Under the pieces are notes generated by a model. The model did not search any database, was not told the origin of the DNA, and saw nothing but the letters and a program-made list of their open reading frames with translations. Shown here piece after piece: positions 1 to 7,535 of a DNA stretch of 27,148 bases. The stretch spans positions 1 to 27,148 of the forward strand of contig JAVZMA010000019.1 in assembly GCA_038883475.1 (NCBI GenBank), given 5' to 3'. The translations under genes and the position numbers were made by a program. Numbering within the stretch: the stretch's first letter is position 1; each line of letters opens with the position of its first letter. Source of the DNA: JAVZLH01 sp038883475 (GTDB lineage Archaea; Thermoproteota; Bathyarchaeia; Bathyarchaeales; Bathycorpusculaceae).

Positions 1-1
1 T

Positions 2-109
2 AAACGTGTAGCAGAGCCGGATACGCCAATCCCGTTTAGCCCCTCGCTGGAACAGTATGTAATCCCAAATGAAGAAGCCATAATCAAAGCAGTTAAGGAG
101 ATCGTGTAA
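2..109 (+). CDS. 2-oxoacid dehydrogenase E1 component, beta subunit (C-terminal end only)
   Basis: Only the last 35 codons are inside the window; the gene starts upstream. The reading frame ends with ATC GTG TAA, and the peptide contains PDTPIPFSPSLE followed by a Pro-Asn-Glu-Glu segment. This is the usual C-terminus of the pyruvate/branched-chain 2-oxoacid dehydrogenase E1 beta subunit (transketolase C-terminal domain), where the ProPheSerPro region is followed by a final amphipathic helix. One base separates it from the E2 gene that follows, as expected for an E1-E2 operon. E1 decarboxylates the 2-oxoacid with thiamine diphosphate and loads the acyl group on the E2 lipoyl arm. Which 2-oxoacid is used cannot be told from this fragment. 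Confidence 0.8.
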   Translation, partial: KRVAEPDTPIPFSPSLEQYVIPNEEAIIKAVKEIV

Positions 110-110
110 A

Positions 111-1223
111 ATGGCGACGAAAGTCATTATGCCAAAACTCAGTTTGACAATGAAAGTTGGAACAGTTGGCAAATGGTATAAGCGAGAGGGAGAAAGCGTC
201 GAAAAGGGCGAACCAATCGTTGAAATAATCTCTGAAAAGGCAACCTATGATTTGGAGGCGCCAGCCTCAGGCATACTGAGAAAAATCTTGGTGGAAGAGG
301 GTGCAGACGCGCCAGTCAACGCTATCTTAGCCATTATAACCGCTCCTGACGAAGTGTTGTCGGAGGCTGAAATCCTCGCGGAAACAACACTTAAAGAAGA
401 GGCGGAAGTTGAAGAAAGGATTAGGGCTTCTCCAGCTGCAAAGCGTCTTGCAAGGGAGTATGGCATAGACTTGTCCATGGTTGTTGGAAGCGGCCCAGAG
501 GGACGAATAATTGAGGAGGATGTGCAAAGGTTTATAGAGGAATCCCGCGGGCTATTGCCGAAAGTTAAGGAAATCATTCCGCTTAGCGGTTTTAGGAGGA
601 CATCTGCTGAACGAGTTTCCGCAAGCTTTAGAACAGCGCCCCACAGCACGGTAATAATGGAAGTTGATGTTTCAAAAGCCGCTGAACTGCATGAAAGACT
701 TAAAGTTTCCTATACGGCTATTATTGTGAAGGCTTCTGCTAAAGCGCTTAAAGAACATCCAATGATAAACTCAACTTTTGACGGAGACAAAATAAGAGTT
801 TTCGAAGACATAAATGTCGGCGTGGCTGTCGCAACTGGGCAAGGCTTAGTTGTTCCAGTCATACGCAACGCTGACAAAAAATCGCTTAAGGAAATAGACG
901 AAGCCATAAACACTTTAACTGAAAAGGCGAGAAAAGGAAAGCTTTCCAGAGAAGAGGTTAGCGGCGGAACATTCACAATTTCAAACTTAGGTATGTATGG
1001 CGTGAACTTTTTCACGCCGATAATTAATCCGCCGGAAGCTGCCATCCTTGGCGTTGGAAGAATCACCGAAAAACCAGTTGCGGTTGAAGGAAAAATTGAA
1101 GTGAAACAGGTTATGAATTTAAGCCTTTCCTACGACCACCGAATCGTGGATGGCGCTCCAGCAGCAGAGTTCCTCCAAAAAGTGAAGCATTACATGGAAG
1201 CGCCAGAAACCCTTGAACCATAA
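111..1223 (+). CDS. Dihydrolipoamide acyltransferase, E2 of a 2-oxoacid dehydrogenase complex
   Basis: 370 residues with the standard E2 order. An N-terminal lipoyl domain (about 1-78) carries the lipoylation lysine K43 in SEKATYD. A peripheral subunit-binding domain follows at about 107-142 (SPAAKRLAREYGID, then GPEGRI). The acyltransferase catalytic domain is about 150-370 and ends with the DHRIVDG motif, with catalytic His343 and Asp347. It moves the acyl group from lipoamide to CoA in the cytoplasm. The linkers are short, and there is one lipoyl domain only. The ATG lies one base after the E1 beta stop, so the two are co-transcribed and probably translationally coupled. E3 (dihydrolipoamide dehydrogenase) is not in the window. 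Acetyl versus branched-chain acyl specificity is not resolved. Confidence 0.93.
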   Translation: MATKVIMPKLSLTMKVGTVGKWYKREGESVEKGEPIVEIISEKATYDLEAPASGILRKILVEEGADAPVNAILAIITAPDEVLSEAEILAETTLKEEAEVEERIRASPAAKRLAREYGIDLSMVVGSGPEGRIIEEDVQRFIEESRGLLPKVKEIIPLSGFRRTSAERVSASFRTAPHSTVIMEVDVSKAAELHERLKVSYTAIIVKASAKALKEHPMINSTFDGDKIRVFEDINVGVAVATGQGLVVPVIRNADKKSLKEIDEAINTLTEKARKGKLSREEVSGGTFTISNLGMYGVNFFTPIINPPEAAILGVGRITEKPVAVEGKIEVKQVMNLSLSYDHRIVDGAPAAEFLQKVKHYMEAPETLEP

Positions 1224-1224
1224 A

Positions 1225-1665
1225 CTAGTCTCTTGGGCTTTGAGAAGTGAACTCTAAAGCTTGAAGGATCCCCCTAGCCAAAGACAACAAGCAAATCACA
1301 ATCATCAAAGCCAACAAAGGCACAAACTCAACAGTAAACCGAAAATCACCAAAATTGATTGTCAGAACGCCAAAGTCTGTTGCGTAAGAGAGGTAAATTA
1401 TCAGGAAGAAGGCTTGCGAAATGCTGAAGAGATATTTGTAAATTGTGCCTTCGCAAACTTTTACTGCAAACGTGAAAAAGATCGTCGCCCAAGCCAAAAT
1501 TGCAAAAGACATCATGTACTCTGGAAAGTTGGAAAGAAACATGGAAATAAAAATCCAGACGATGAAAAGAAAGACGCCGACAACCGCAGTTGCAAGCGTC
1601 GCCTTTGCAATTCTTGGAATAAGCCGTCTATAGCTCCTTTTTTCCGCAATTTCATCAGCAGTCAT
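1225..1665 (-). CDS. Hypothetical four-helix membrane protein
   Basis: I do not recognise this family. The protein is 146 residues from the ATG at 1665 and is dominated by four hydrophobic segments, roughly residues 20-43, 51-71, 76-96 and 111-133, with a short charged N-terminus (TADEIAEKRSYRR). The frame can be opened further to a TTG at 1686, but the ATG is preferred: it forms an ATGA overlap with the stop of the preceding gene, and GGGAG sits about 10 nt before it. It is the last gene of the three-gene operon running from 2807 and ends one base from the convergent E2 stop. Transport or scaffold roles are both possible; nothing in the sequence decides. Confidence 0.6.
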   Translation of the reverse strand: MTADEIAEKRSYRRLIPRIAKATLATAVVGVFLFIVWIFISMFLSNFPEYMMSFAILAWATIFFTFAVKVCEGTIYKYLFSISQAFFLIIYLSYATDFGVLTINFGDFRFTVEFVPLLALMIVICLLSLARGILQALEFTSQSPRD

Positions 1666-2429
1666 AAAGTCCACTCTCCCTCCCAAATCTGCACTTCTTC
1701 AAAGTATACGTGGATTAAGCCATTGTCTGTCATTTTGGAAGGCTCGTCCACTGTTATCTCGAAAATGTTGTTGAAAGCTTCCCCAGAAAGAACGCTTATG
1801 TATTGACTTGTGTTGCCAAGCAGTTCATTATTGTCATTGAATAGTTTTACCGTAAGCGAGCCGTTTATTGGATAGAAGGCGTGATTTTCAAAGCTTAGCA
1901 ACGTGGAGAACTTGTTGACGCCGTCGTAAGCAAAGTTTGACGCTGTCAAATTATGAAACGGTGCACCCCAAGACGTAGGAAAAGTCATGGAAACCCCCAA
2001 AGCTATCACATAAGCCACTCTAAAGCCTAAACCAGCGTCCACCAGCAGTTCAGTGTCATTTGTGAAAAGCCCCCTTTCTTTTGAGGCTATCTCTTCTAGG
2101 CTGACTGAGAAGTCGCAGCTAGAATTAACCAGCACACCAGCGGGAACATCGGGAAGATGCGCCGAAAACGTTGAAATTGTCTTGTTTTCTTTTCGGATTT
2201 GCACATTTACGCTTATGTCTGAAAGGTCGTAAAAGCCAGTGTTGTTCACGTAGAAGGGCATAGATATGGAAAAGTTGCCGTTTTGGAAAGAAAATGTTGG
2301 TTCTTGGATGCCCATGGCTTTTGATTCAAGAAGCATCGCCAACGATAAGCCTACTGTAACAGGTAATAGGATTGTGAAAATCCATAGGAACGCAATTAGC
2401 CAGCCAATAGCCATAATCGTCTGCCGCAA
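1662..2429 (-). CDS. Membrane-anchored extracytoplasmic protein, sequon-rich (hypothetical)
   Basis: 255 residues: one N-terminal hydrophobic segment (about 6-35), then a beta-rich soluble region that should lie outside the membrane. The outer region shows repeated patterns typical of LEA14/CARDB-like beta domains (alternating hydrophobics in NVQIRKENKTIS and SLTVKLFNDNN). It holds eight N-X-S/T sequons, among them NFS, NNT, NKT, NSS, NDT, NLT, NGS and NTS, which fits archaeal surface glycosylation. The TTG at 2429 is chosen because GAGGG lies about 9 nt upstream; the ATG at 2414 has no such site. It is the middle gene of the operon and is coupled to the next one by ATGA. The function is unknown; a cell-envelope role is inferred from topology. 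Confidence 0.65.
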   Translation of the reverse strand: MRQTIMAIGWLIAFLWIFTILLPVTVGLSLAMLLESKAMGIQEPTFSFQNGNFSISMPFYVNNTGFYDLSDISVNVQIRKENKTISTFSAHLPDVPAGVLVNSSCDFSVSLEEIASKERGLFTNDTELLVDAGLGFRVAYVIALGVSMTFPTSWGAPFHNLTASNFAYDGVNKFSTLLSFENHAFYPINGSLTVKLFNDNNELLGNTSQYISVLSGEAFNNIFEITVDEPSKMTDNGLIHVYFEEVQIWEGEWTL

Positions 2430-2465
2430 GACAGCATTCCCTCACAACGTTAAGCAAGTTCTTTG

Positions 2466-2807
2466 CTAAACATTTTCGGACTTTTTCTCTTCCTCAGCTT
2501 TCGGCGTAACCGCTTGCGCAGGCGGCTGTTGCGTCGTCGGCTTAGACTCTTTATAGAGCTGTATACCCCTCATCGTCGCGATAGAACCCACCCAGCCCAT
2601 AACACCCAAATACATTACCCTTATTATGGCTACAGCGATTGGTCCAAGAATTTCGCCTAAAGCTTCCGAAAGGTTAAGCGCTGGCAAAATGTTTGGGTCG
2701 GCGATGAGCATTAGGTAAGCCATGATGAAAGTGAATATCAGCAGCACCAAGCCAACAATTATTAGGATGTAGGCGACGAGTTCTGGTTTTTCAATTTTCA
2801 TTAACAT
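2466..2807 (-). CDS. Small two-helix membrane protein (hypothetical)
   Basis: 113 residues from the ATG at 2807. Two hydrophobic segments (about residues 11-35 and 54-82) are followed by a polar tail rich in Gln, Pro, Lys and Glu (KPTTQQPPAQ, then AEEEKKSENV), probably cytoplasmic. The open frame extends to an ATG at 2855, but a good TATA box (TTTTATACAA, 2841-2850) lies inside that extension, and GTGGTG directly precedes the 2807 ATG, so the short form is the real one; the ATG at 2801 is also possible. It is the first gene of the 2807-1225 operon. I do not recognise the family. Confidence 0.6.
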   Translation of the reverse strand: MLMKIEKPELVAYILIIVGLVLLIFTFIMAYLMLIADPNILPALNLSEALGEILGPIAVAIIRVMYLGVMGWVGSIATMRGIQLYKESKPTTQQPPAQAVTPKAEEEKKSENV

Positions 2808-2840
2808 CACCACACGTTTGAAGCTGATTTTCGTTGGAAC

Positions 2841-2850
2841 TTGTATAAAA
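2841..2850 (-). promoter_or_regulatory. Archaeal TATA box for the 2807-1225 operon
   Basis: On the minus strand this reads TTTTATACAA, about 35 nt upstream of the ATG at 2807. A start site about 25 nt downstream would leave a leader of roughly 15 nt ending in GTGGTG. It also argues against the longer start at 2855. Confidence 0.5.
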
Positions 2851-2918
2851 GGCATATGCTGGGCGGCTGCTTCTGGAAAGTCTTAAGTGCATAGCAAAGC
2901 AAGAATCATTGACCCAAA

Positions 2919-3944
2919 ATGAAAGTCGCCATGTACCACAGCTTAAACGACATACGAATTGAGGAAAAACCCACTCCCAAAATAGGCGAAAAAGAAGCTC
3001 TCGTAAAAATGAAAGCTTGCGGAGTCTGCGGCTCAGACCTAATGGAATGGTATCTTAAAAGTCGAGCCCCGCTTGTCTTAGGTCATGAACCCACAGGAAT
3101 AATCATTGAAAAGGGAAGCAAAGTCAAAGGGTTTGATGTCGGCGACAGGGTCTTCGTGCATCATCATGTCGCATGCCTAAAATGCCATTACTGCATGCAC
3201 GGCGATTACACGCTTTGCAGCCAATTTCACGAAACAAACATTGAGCCAGGCGGCTTCGCAGAATATTTCAGAGTCCCAGCCCCAAACCTTCAAATAGACA
3301 CTTTGAAGATTCCAGACGCCTTATCGTTTGATGAAGCCACTTTAATAGAGCCTGTTGGCTGTTGTCTGCGGGCGCTCAAAAAATGCAACATCAAAAAGGG
3401 AGATTCAATAGCTATTATAGGTGCTGGGGCAACAGGCGTAATTCACACTGCCCTCTCAAAAATTTTCGGTGCAGAAAAAACCATCGTGTGCGACCTAGTT
3501 GATTTTCGGTTGGATATGGCGCGGAGATTCGGAGCACATGTTACCGTCAACACTGTAAAAGAAGATTTGTATGGTGTCGTTGTGGGGGAAACTGATGGAA
3601 GAGGCGTTGACGTGGCAATCGTCACTGCACCAAGCTTAGAAGCATATAAAATGGGATTGAAAGTTTGCCGCAAAGGCGGAACACTATGCATCTTCGCGCC
3701 TACAAAGCCTGGAGAATATTTGCAGATAAGCCCGAAAGAACTTTTCTTTTCCGAAATCCGCTTAATTCCTTCTTACTCAACTTCGCATATAGAAACCAGA
3801 GAAGCGTTGGAACTCATGGCGTCTGAAAAGCTTAATCTTAAGGGGCTTATAACGCATCGTTTTAGGCTTTTAGACGCGGCGAAAGCGTTTAAAACAGCCC
3901 AAGAAAATAAAGAAAGTTTGAAAGTTATCATTTTCAATGAGTGA
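2919..3944 (+). CDS. Zinc-dependent medium-chain alcohol/polyol dehydrogenase (first of two)
   Basis: 341 residues, the usual MDR length. The N-terminal GroES-like domain has the catalytic zinc ligands C37 (GVCGSD), H56 and E57 (LGHEP), with E144 in the IEPVGCCLRA segment. The structural zinc lobe has C86, C89, C92 and C100. The Rossmann domain starts with GAGATG at 168-173. Closest families by motif are threonine 3-dehydrogenase, sorbitol dehydrogenase and similar NAD(P)-dependent enzymes oxidising a secondary alcohol to a ketone; the substrate cannot be read from sequence. No Shine-Dalgarno precedes the ATG, so the mRNA may have a very short leader; a TTAAG element lies at about 2883. It forms an operon with the next gene, six bases downstream. 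Confidence 0.85.
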   Translation: MKVAMYHSLNDIRIEEKPTPKIGEKEALVKMKACGVCGSDLMEWYLKSRAPLVLGHEPTGIIIEKGSKVKGFDVGDRVFVHHHVACLKCHYCMHGDYTLCSQFHETNIEPGGFAEYFRVPAPNLQIDTLKIPDALSFDEATLIEPVGCCLRALKKCNIKKGDSIAIIGAGATGVIHTALSKIFGAEKTIVCDLVDFRLDMARRFGAHVTVNTVKEDLYGVVVGETDGRGVDVAIVTAPSLEAYKMGLKVCRKGGTLCIFAPTKPGEYLQISPKELFFSEIRLIPSYSTSHIETREALELMASEKLNLKGLITHRFRLLDAAKAFKTAQENKESLKVIIFNE

Positions 3945-3950
3945 TGAAAG

Positions 3951-4979
3951 ATGAAGGCGGCAATGCTTTATGGCGTAAAAGATTTGAGAATTGAAGATGT
4001 TGAAATTCCAAAAGTCGACGCTGGAGAGGTTCTTGTAAAGGTTAAAGCGGCAACAACATGCGGAACAGACCTCAAAATATACCAGAGAGGCTACGTTGAA
4101 AAAGTGATAAAACTTCCAACGATTTTTGGACATGAATGGGCTGGTGAAGTTGTCGAAGTTGGAGAAGGACTCGAATGGCCAAAGAAAGGCATGCGCATTC
4201 GCGCTGGTAACAGTGCGGCGTGTTTGCGCTGCATCATGTGCCAGAAAGGAAAGTATAATCTTTGCGAGGATATGGTTTGGCTTTGGGGCGCATACGCCGA
4301 ATACATAAAAGTTCCAGCCCGCATGGTTTTAGTTAACATGCAGGAAATTCCATCACATGTCTCTTATGAAGAAGCAGCCATAACTGAACCGTTGGCTTGT
4401 GTGCTTCATGGCGTGGAAGAGGCGCACGTGAAGCTTGGCGACACTGTTGCGATTATAGGTGCTGGACCTATTGGGCTACTGCACTTGTTAACGGTTAAGA
4501 AAATGGGTGTAGAAAAAGCCATTGTAATAGACCTTGTGGATGAAAGGTTGAACTTTGCGGCAAAACTTGGAGCAGACGAGGTCATTAACGCTGGCAAAGC
4601 AGATGTTGTAGAAAGCGTTAAAAAGTTAACGAATGGCTATGGCGCGGATGTGGTGATTGAAGCCATAGGGTTGCCCTCCACATGGGAGCAAGCCATAAAA
4701 CTTGCCAGAAAAGGCGGAACAGTTCTCGAATTTGGCGGATGCCCGCCTGGCACGGAAATTAAGGTTAATGCTGAAACTCTTCATTATGGAGAGTTAACTC
4801 TTCTAGGCGCTTTTCACGCTACTCCGCTGCATTTTAGGAAAGCCCTTAACCTAATCTCTTCGATGACGGTGGATGTCAGACCGCTAGTAACTAGAAGGAT
4901 GAAACTTAGCGAAATCAAAGAGGCTTTTGAAGTTCTCGCCACTTCAAAGAGTGAAATTAAAATAGCCATAAACCCATGA
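3951..4979 (+). CDS. Zinc-dependent medium-chain alcohol/polyol dehydrogenase (second of two)
   Basis: 342 residues of the same MDR fold. Catalytic zinc residues are C37 (TTCGTD), H61 and E62 (FGHEW), with E146 in ITEPLACVLHG. Structural zinc cysteines are C91, C94, C97 and C105. The Rossmann loop is GAGPIG at 170-175. A GTGATG Shine-Dalgarno-like stretch lies just before the ATG, and the stop of the previous gene is six bases away, so both genes are one transcript. The two paralogues differ through most of their length and keep only family residues, so this is an old duplication or a separate acquisition. It converges with the redox operon that ends at 5000, leaving 20 bases. The exact substrate is unknown. 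Confidence 0.85.
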   Translation: MKAAMLYGVKDLRIEDVEIPKVDAGEVLVKVKAATTCGTDLKIYQRGYVEKVIKLPTIFGHEWAGEVVEVGEGLEWPKKGMRIRAGNSAACLRCIMCQKGKYNLCEDMVWLWGAYAEYIKVPARMVLVNMQEIPSHVSYEEAAITEPLACVLHGVEEAHVKLGDTVAIIGAGPIGLLHLLTVKKMGVEKAIVIDLVDERLNFAAKLGADEVINAGKADVVESVKKLTNGYGADVVIEAIGLPSTWEQAIKLARKGGTVLEFGGCPPGTEIKVNAETLHYGELTLLGAFHATPLHFRKALNLISSMTVDVRPLVTRRMKLSEIKEAFEVLATSKSEIKIAINP

Positions 4980-4999
4980 AACCGTCGTGCACAAAGCCC

Positions 5000-6151
5000 T
5001 TATTTTGCTGATTCATTTACAAGCTCGGCTATATCCTTAACAATTATTTTATCTTCTAAATCTTCAGCTTTAACTGCGTCATCAAGCATTACCATGCAAC
5101 TTGGACATGCCACAGCCAAAATTTCTGCGCCAGTTTCGTAGGCTTCCCTAACCCTAATTCTATTAGGGCTTTCTGCTGACAAACCCAAAAGGTCCATGAC
5201 AATGTTGCCGCTTCCCCCACCGCAACAGAAAGAATTCTCTCTGTTCCTCTTCATTTCTACAAGTTCAATTCCTGGAATGCTTTTCAGAATCTCTCTTGGC
5301 ACATCGTAGACTCCGTTGTATCTACCTAGAAAACAAGGGTCGTGATAAGTAACCTTAGATTTAAGCTCTGATAGTCTTACTTTGCCTTCTCTAACCATTT
5401 CCAACAAGAGTTGCGTGTAATGAAACACTTCGAAGTTTCCGAACCTTGGATACTTGTTTTTCATAGAGTTGTATGCATGCGGTGAAAGGGTGACAATTTT
5501 TTTAACATTAAGTTCTTTGAACTTCTGAGTGTTCCTATTGGCTAATTCTTGGAAAAGCCCCATTTCACCAAGCATATAAGCCTCGTTTCCATCACAATCC
5601 TCTTCAGCCCCAAGAATACCAAAGGACACCTCTGCCTTATCTAGCAGTTCAGCAAGGTTTCTAGCCATTCTTTGCCCTCGCTCTTCGTATGACCCGACGC
5701 ATCCTACATAGAAAAGGTACTCGTCGCCTGGTCTGTAACGCTTTATGCCTTCTGCCCACTCGTCTCTTTTGCTTCTGGGTATTCCCCAGGGGTTTCCATG
5801 TTTGCTTATGTTGTTTAAGAAATCTCTGACCTTTGATAAAGTAAAGCCTTTCTCAATCATGTCGCTTCTTGCAGCCACTATCCAGTCGACAATATCGCTG
5901 CTGAAAGCCATTGGACACCGTTCAACACAGTTTCTACATGTCACGCATGAGAACACAATTTCTGCAAGGTGCTCTGACCAATCAATTTCTTTATTTAGCC
6001 ACGCTAATGTAAGCCAAAGTCGCCCGCCTGTTGAGTAAGTTTCAAATCGGAATCTGCTGTAAGATGGACAGTTGAAATCGGTAAAGTCATCGGGGAACTT
6101 ACAATAGCCGCATCTAAAACACCTATGCAACTGCTCACCGTATGCGTTCAT
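5000..6151 (-). CDS. Fe-S/CCG-domain oxidoreductase subunit (HdrD/GlpC/LutA-like)
   Basis: 383 residues. Two N-terminal 4Fe-4S motifs are visible: C11, C14, C17, C28 (CFRCGYC, then Cys-Pro) and C69, C72, C75, C79 (CVTCRNCVERCP). Two CCG-type regions follow. The second is canonical (C273, CC at 309-310, C349 and C352 in CPSC). The first is degenerate: C151 and C186 remain, but the place normally holding CPHC reads SPHA (223-226). Such subunits carry electrons from a flavin dehydrogenase to a membrane or thiol-disulfide acceptor. The ATG at 6151 is preferred to the GTG at 6157 because GGGAGGT is six bases before it; the FAD gene stop overlaps this spacer. Last gene of the 9161-5000 operon. Confidence 0.85.
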   Translation of the reverse strand: MNAYGEQLHRCFRCGYCKFPDDFTDFNCPSYSRFRFETYSTGGRLWLTLAWLNKEIDWSEHLAEIVFSCVTCRNCVERCPMAFSSDIVDWIVAARSDMIEKGFTLSKVRDFLNNISKHGNPWGIPRSKRDEWAEGIKRYRPGDEYLFYVGCVGSYEERGQRMARNLAELLDKAEVSFGILGAEEDCDGNEAYMLGEMGLFQELANRNTQKFKELNVKKIVTLSPHAYNSMKNKYPRFGNFEVFHYTQLLLEMVREGKVRLSELKSKVTYHDPCFLGRYNGVYDVPREILKSIPGIELVEMKRNRENSFCCGGGSGNIVMDLLGLSAESPNRIRVREAYETGAEILAVACPSCMVMLDDAVKAEDLEDKIIVKDIAELVNESAK

Positions 6152-6153
6152 AA

Positions 6154-7530
6154 TCACACCTCCCAGTTTCCAGGATTCATGATTCCATTGGGGTCAAGAA
6201 GCTTCTTTATGCGCTTCATTAACTCAAGGGTGTTTTTATCCATTTTTTCCATAACCATTTTTTGAGCGGGAACTTCAGGTTTCCAAGGGACACCTCCAAC
6301 GTCCAAACTTGCCATGTTCGATTCATGTAATGCCTTTTTTGTGCGTTCTATGTTGTCTTTGTCAGCGCGATTGAAAGGGTATCCAAAAGAAAACATCATG
6401 CAATGACCTCTTCCAATAACTCGCCCCGCATGACCGTAAGTAATCCCATATTTAGAAGATATTTCAAGCAGTTTTTTGAAGGCTTCTGGAAATTTTTCTA
6501 TGGGTATGATAGGCCCGCAGTATTCAAATCCACCGCCCTTCATTACATCTGCGAATCTTGTTGTGCTGGATGTTGGCAACTCCAAAAGTTCCTTTTTTAT
6601 ATCTGGTGTTAGCATCATGAACCCGCCTTCTTTGCTGTCGATGTGAGTGCGTAGGGCATCCCAAATCATTTTTCTCTTGAACTCGAGTTCATCCTCAGAG
6701 TCTCCAGTTATACAAATTCCTATCATTATGATATACTTGAATATTAGGGGGTAAGGTTGAGCGCCAACAAATATGTCTTCTGCCATCTCCGTGTGAGTAA
6801 CTCTGTGGATTACGTCTGGAACTAGGTTCGGGTCTTCCACAACGAAAACTTCGATGTCTCTCAATTTTTTCTTCGGGTAAAGTCTAAGACCCAACTTTGT
6901 GATTATTCCTGTTGTGCCAAACCACCCTAAGAAGAGCCCAGCTAAATAGGGCAAAGGTTCCAGCGAAAACCAAAAGGGACTTACGGAACATGAACCAATT
7001 TTGCATACTTCCCCTGTTGGCAATACAACTTCTAATCCAGTAACCATGTTAGAATTAAAGCCATACTGCTGAGACAAACGTCCCTGACCATGGATTACTA
7101 TGTTCCCAACAACCGTTGCTGATGGAGGAGCGTCTGGAATTGAATGCCTTAGGCTGGGATGATTCTTTTCCAGAAAAGCTTTCAGCTTGCCTTGAGTTAT
7201 GCCAGCCTCAACAACAATGTATCTGCTCTTTTCATTTACCTCCAAAACTTTATCCATTCTTTTAAGGTCTAGCGCTATGCCTCCACGATGAGGAATCACC
7301 AAACCAGATAAACTTAGTGAACCTCCAACAGGAACTATTGGGATTTTCTCTTTGTTCGCGAGTTGAACTATTTTTTGCACTTCCTCGGTGGTTTTTGGCA
7401 TGACAACGTAGTCTGGTTCGTGAGGCTCCATCAACCCAGGGTCACGAGAATAAATGTAAAGTTCTTCTTTCCTGTTTGAGACATGTTCTTCTCCCACTAT
7501 TTCAGCTAGAGACTTGTATATTCTATCCAT
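6154..7530 (-). CDS. FAD-binding dehydrogenase, VAO/GlcD type
   Basis: 458 residues from the ATG at 7530. The PCMH-type FAD domain occupies about the first 220 residues, with the flavin loop PVGGSLSLSG (67-76) and VVGN (140-143). The C-terminal substrate or cap domain ends with DPNGIMNPGNWEV, the usual tail of D-lactate/glycolate dehydrogenases and vanillyl-alcohol oxidases. These enzymes oxidise 2-hydroxy acids or phenolic/alcohol substrates and pass electrons on. The two flanking Fe-S/CCG genes make a GlcD-GlcF or GlpABC-like complex likely. An ATG at 7545 would overlap the previous gene; the 7530 ATG is preferred because GGAAGTGAT, a near-full match to the anti-Shine-Dalgarno, ends four bases before it. 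The substrate is not identified. Confidence 0.85.
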   Translation of the reverse strand: MDRIYKSLAEIVGEEHVSNRKEELYIYSRDPGLMEPHEPDYVVMPKTTEEVQKIVQLANKEKIPIVPVGGSLSLSGLVIPHRGGIALDLKRMDKVLEVNEKSRYIVVEAGITQGKLKAFLEKNHPSLRHSIPDAPPSATVVGNIVIHGQGRLSQQYGFNSNMVTGLEVVLPTGEVCKIGSCSVSPFWFSLEPLPYLAGLFLGWFGTTGIITKLGLRLYPKKKLRDIEVFVVEDPNLVPDVIHRVTHTEMAEDIFVGAQPYPLIFKYIIMIGICITGDSEDELEFKRKMIWDALRTHIDSKEGGFMMLTPDIKKELLELPTSSTTRFADVMKGGGFEYCGPIIPIEKFPEAFKKLLEISSKYGITYGHAGRVIGRGHCMMFSFGYPFNRADKDNIERTKKALHESNMASLDVGGVPWKPEVPAQKMVMEKMDKNTLELMKRIKKLLDPNGIMNPGNWEV

Positions 7531-7535
7531 ATCAA

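Noticed and set aside
245..649. 134-codon minus-strand frame inside the E2 gene
   Set aside because: It is a shadow of the lipoyl and subunit-binding domains; serine/alanine-rich with no domain or start signal.
1261..1806. 181-codon open frame on the plus strand over the membrane operon
   Set aside because: It lies antisense to two genes with clear membrane segments and coupled starts, and its own product is a low-complexity Lys/Gln/Asn/Ser mix with no domain.
2919..4979. Recent gene duplication of the two dehydrogenases
   Set aside because: Translated proteins share family motifs only; zinc loop, active-site spacing (H56 versus H61) and most residues differ, so the pair is ancient or of separate origin.
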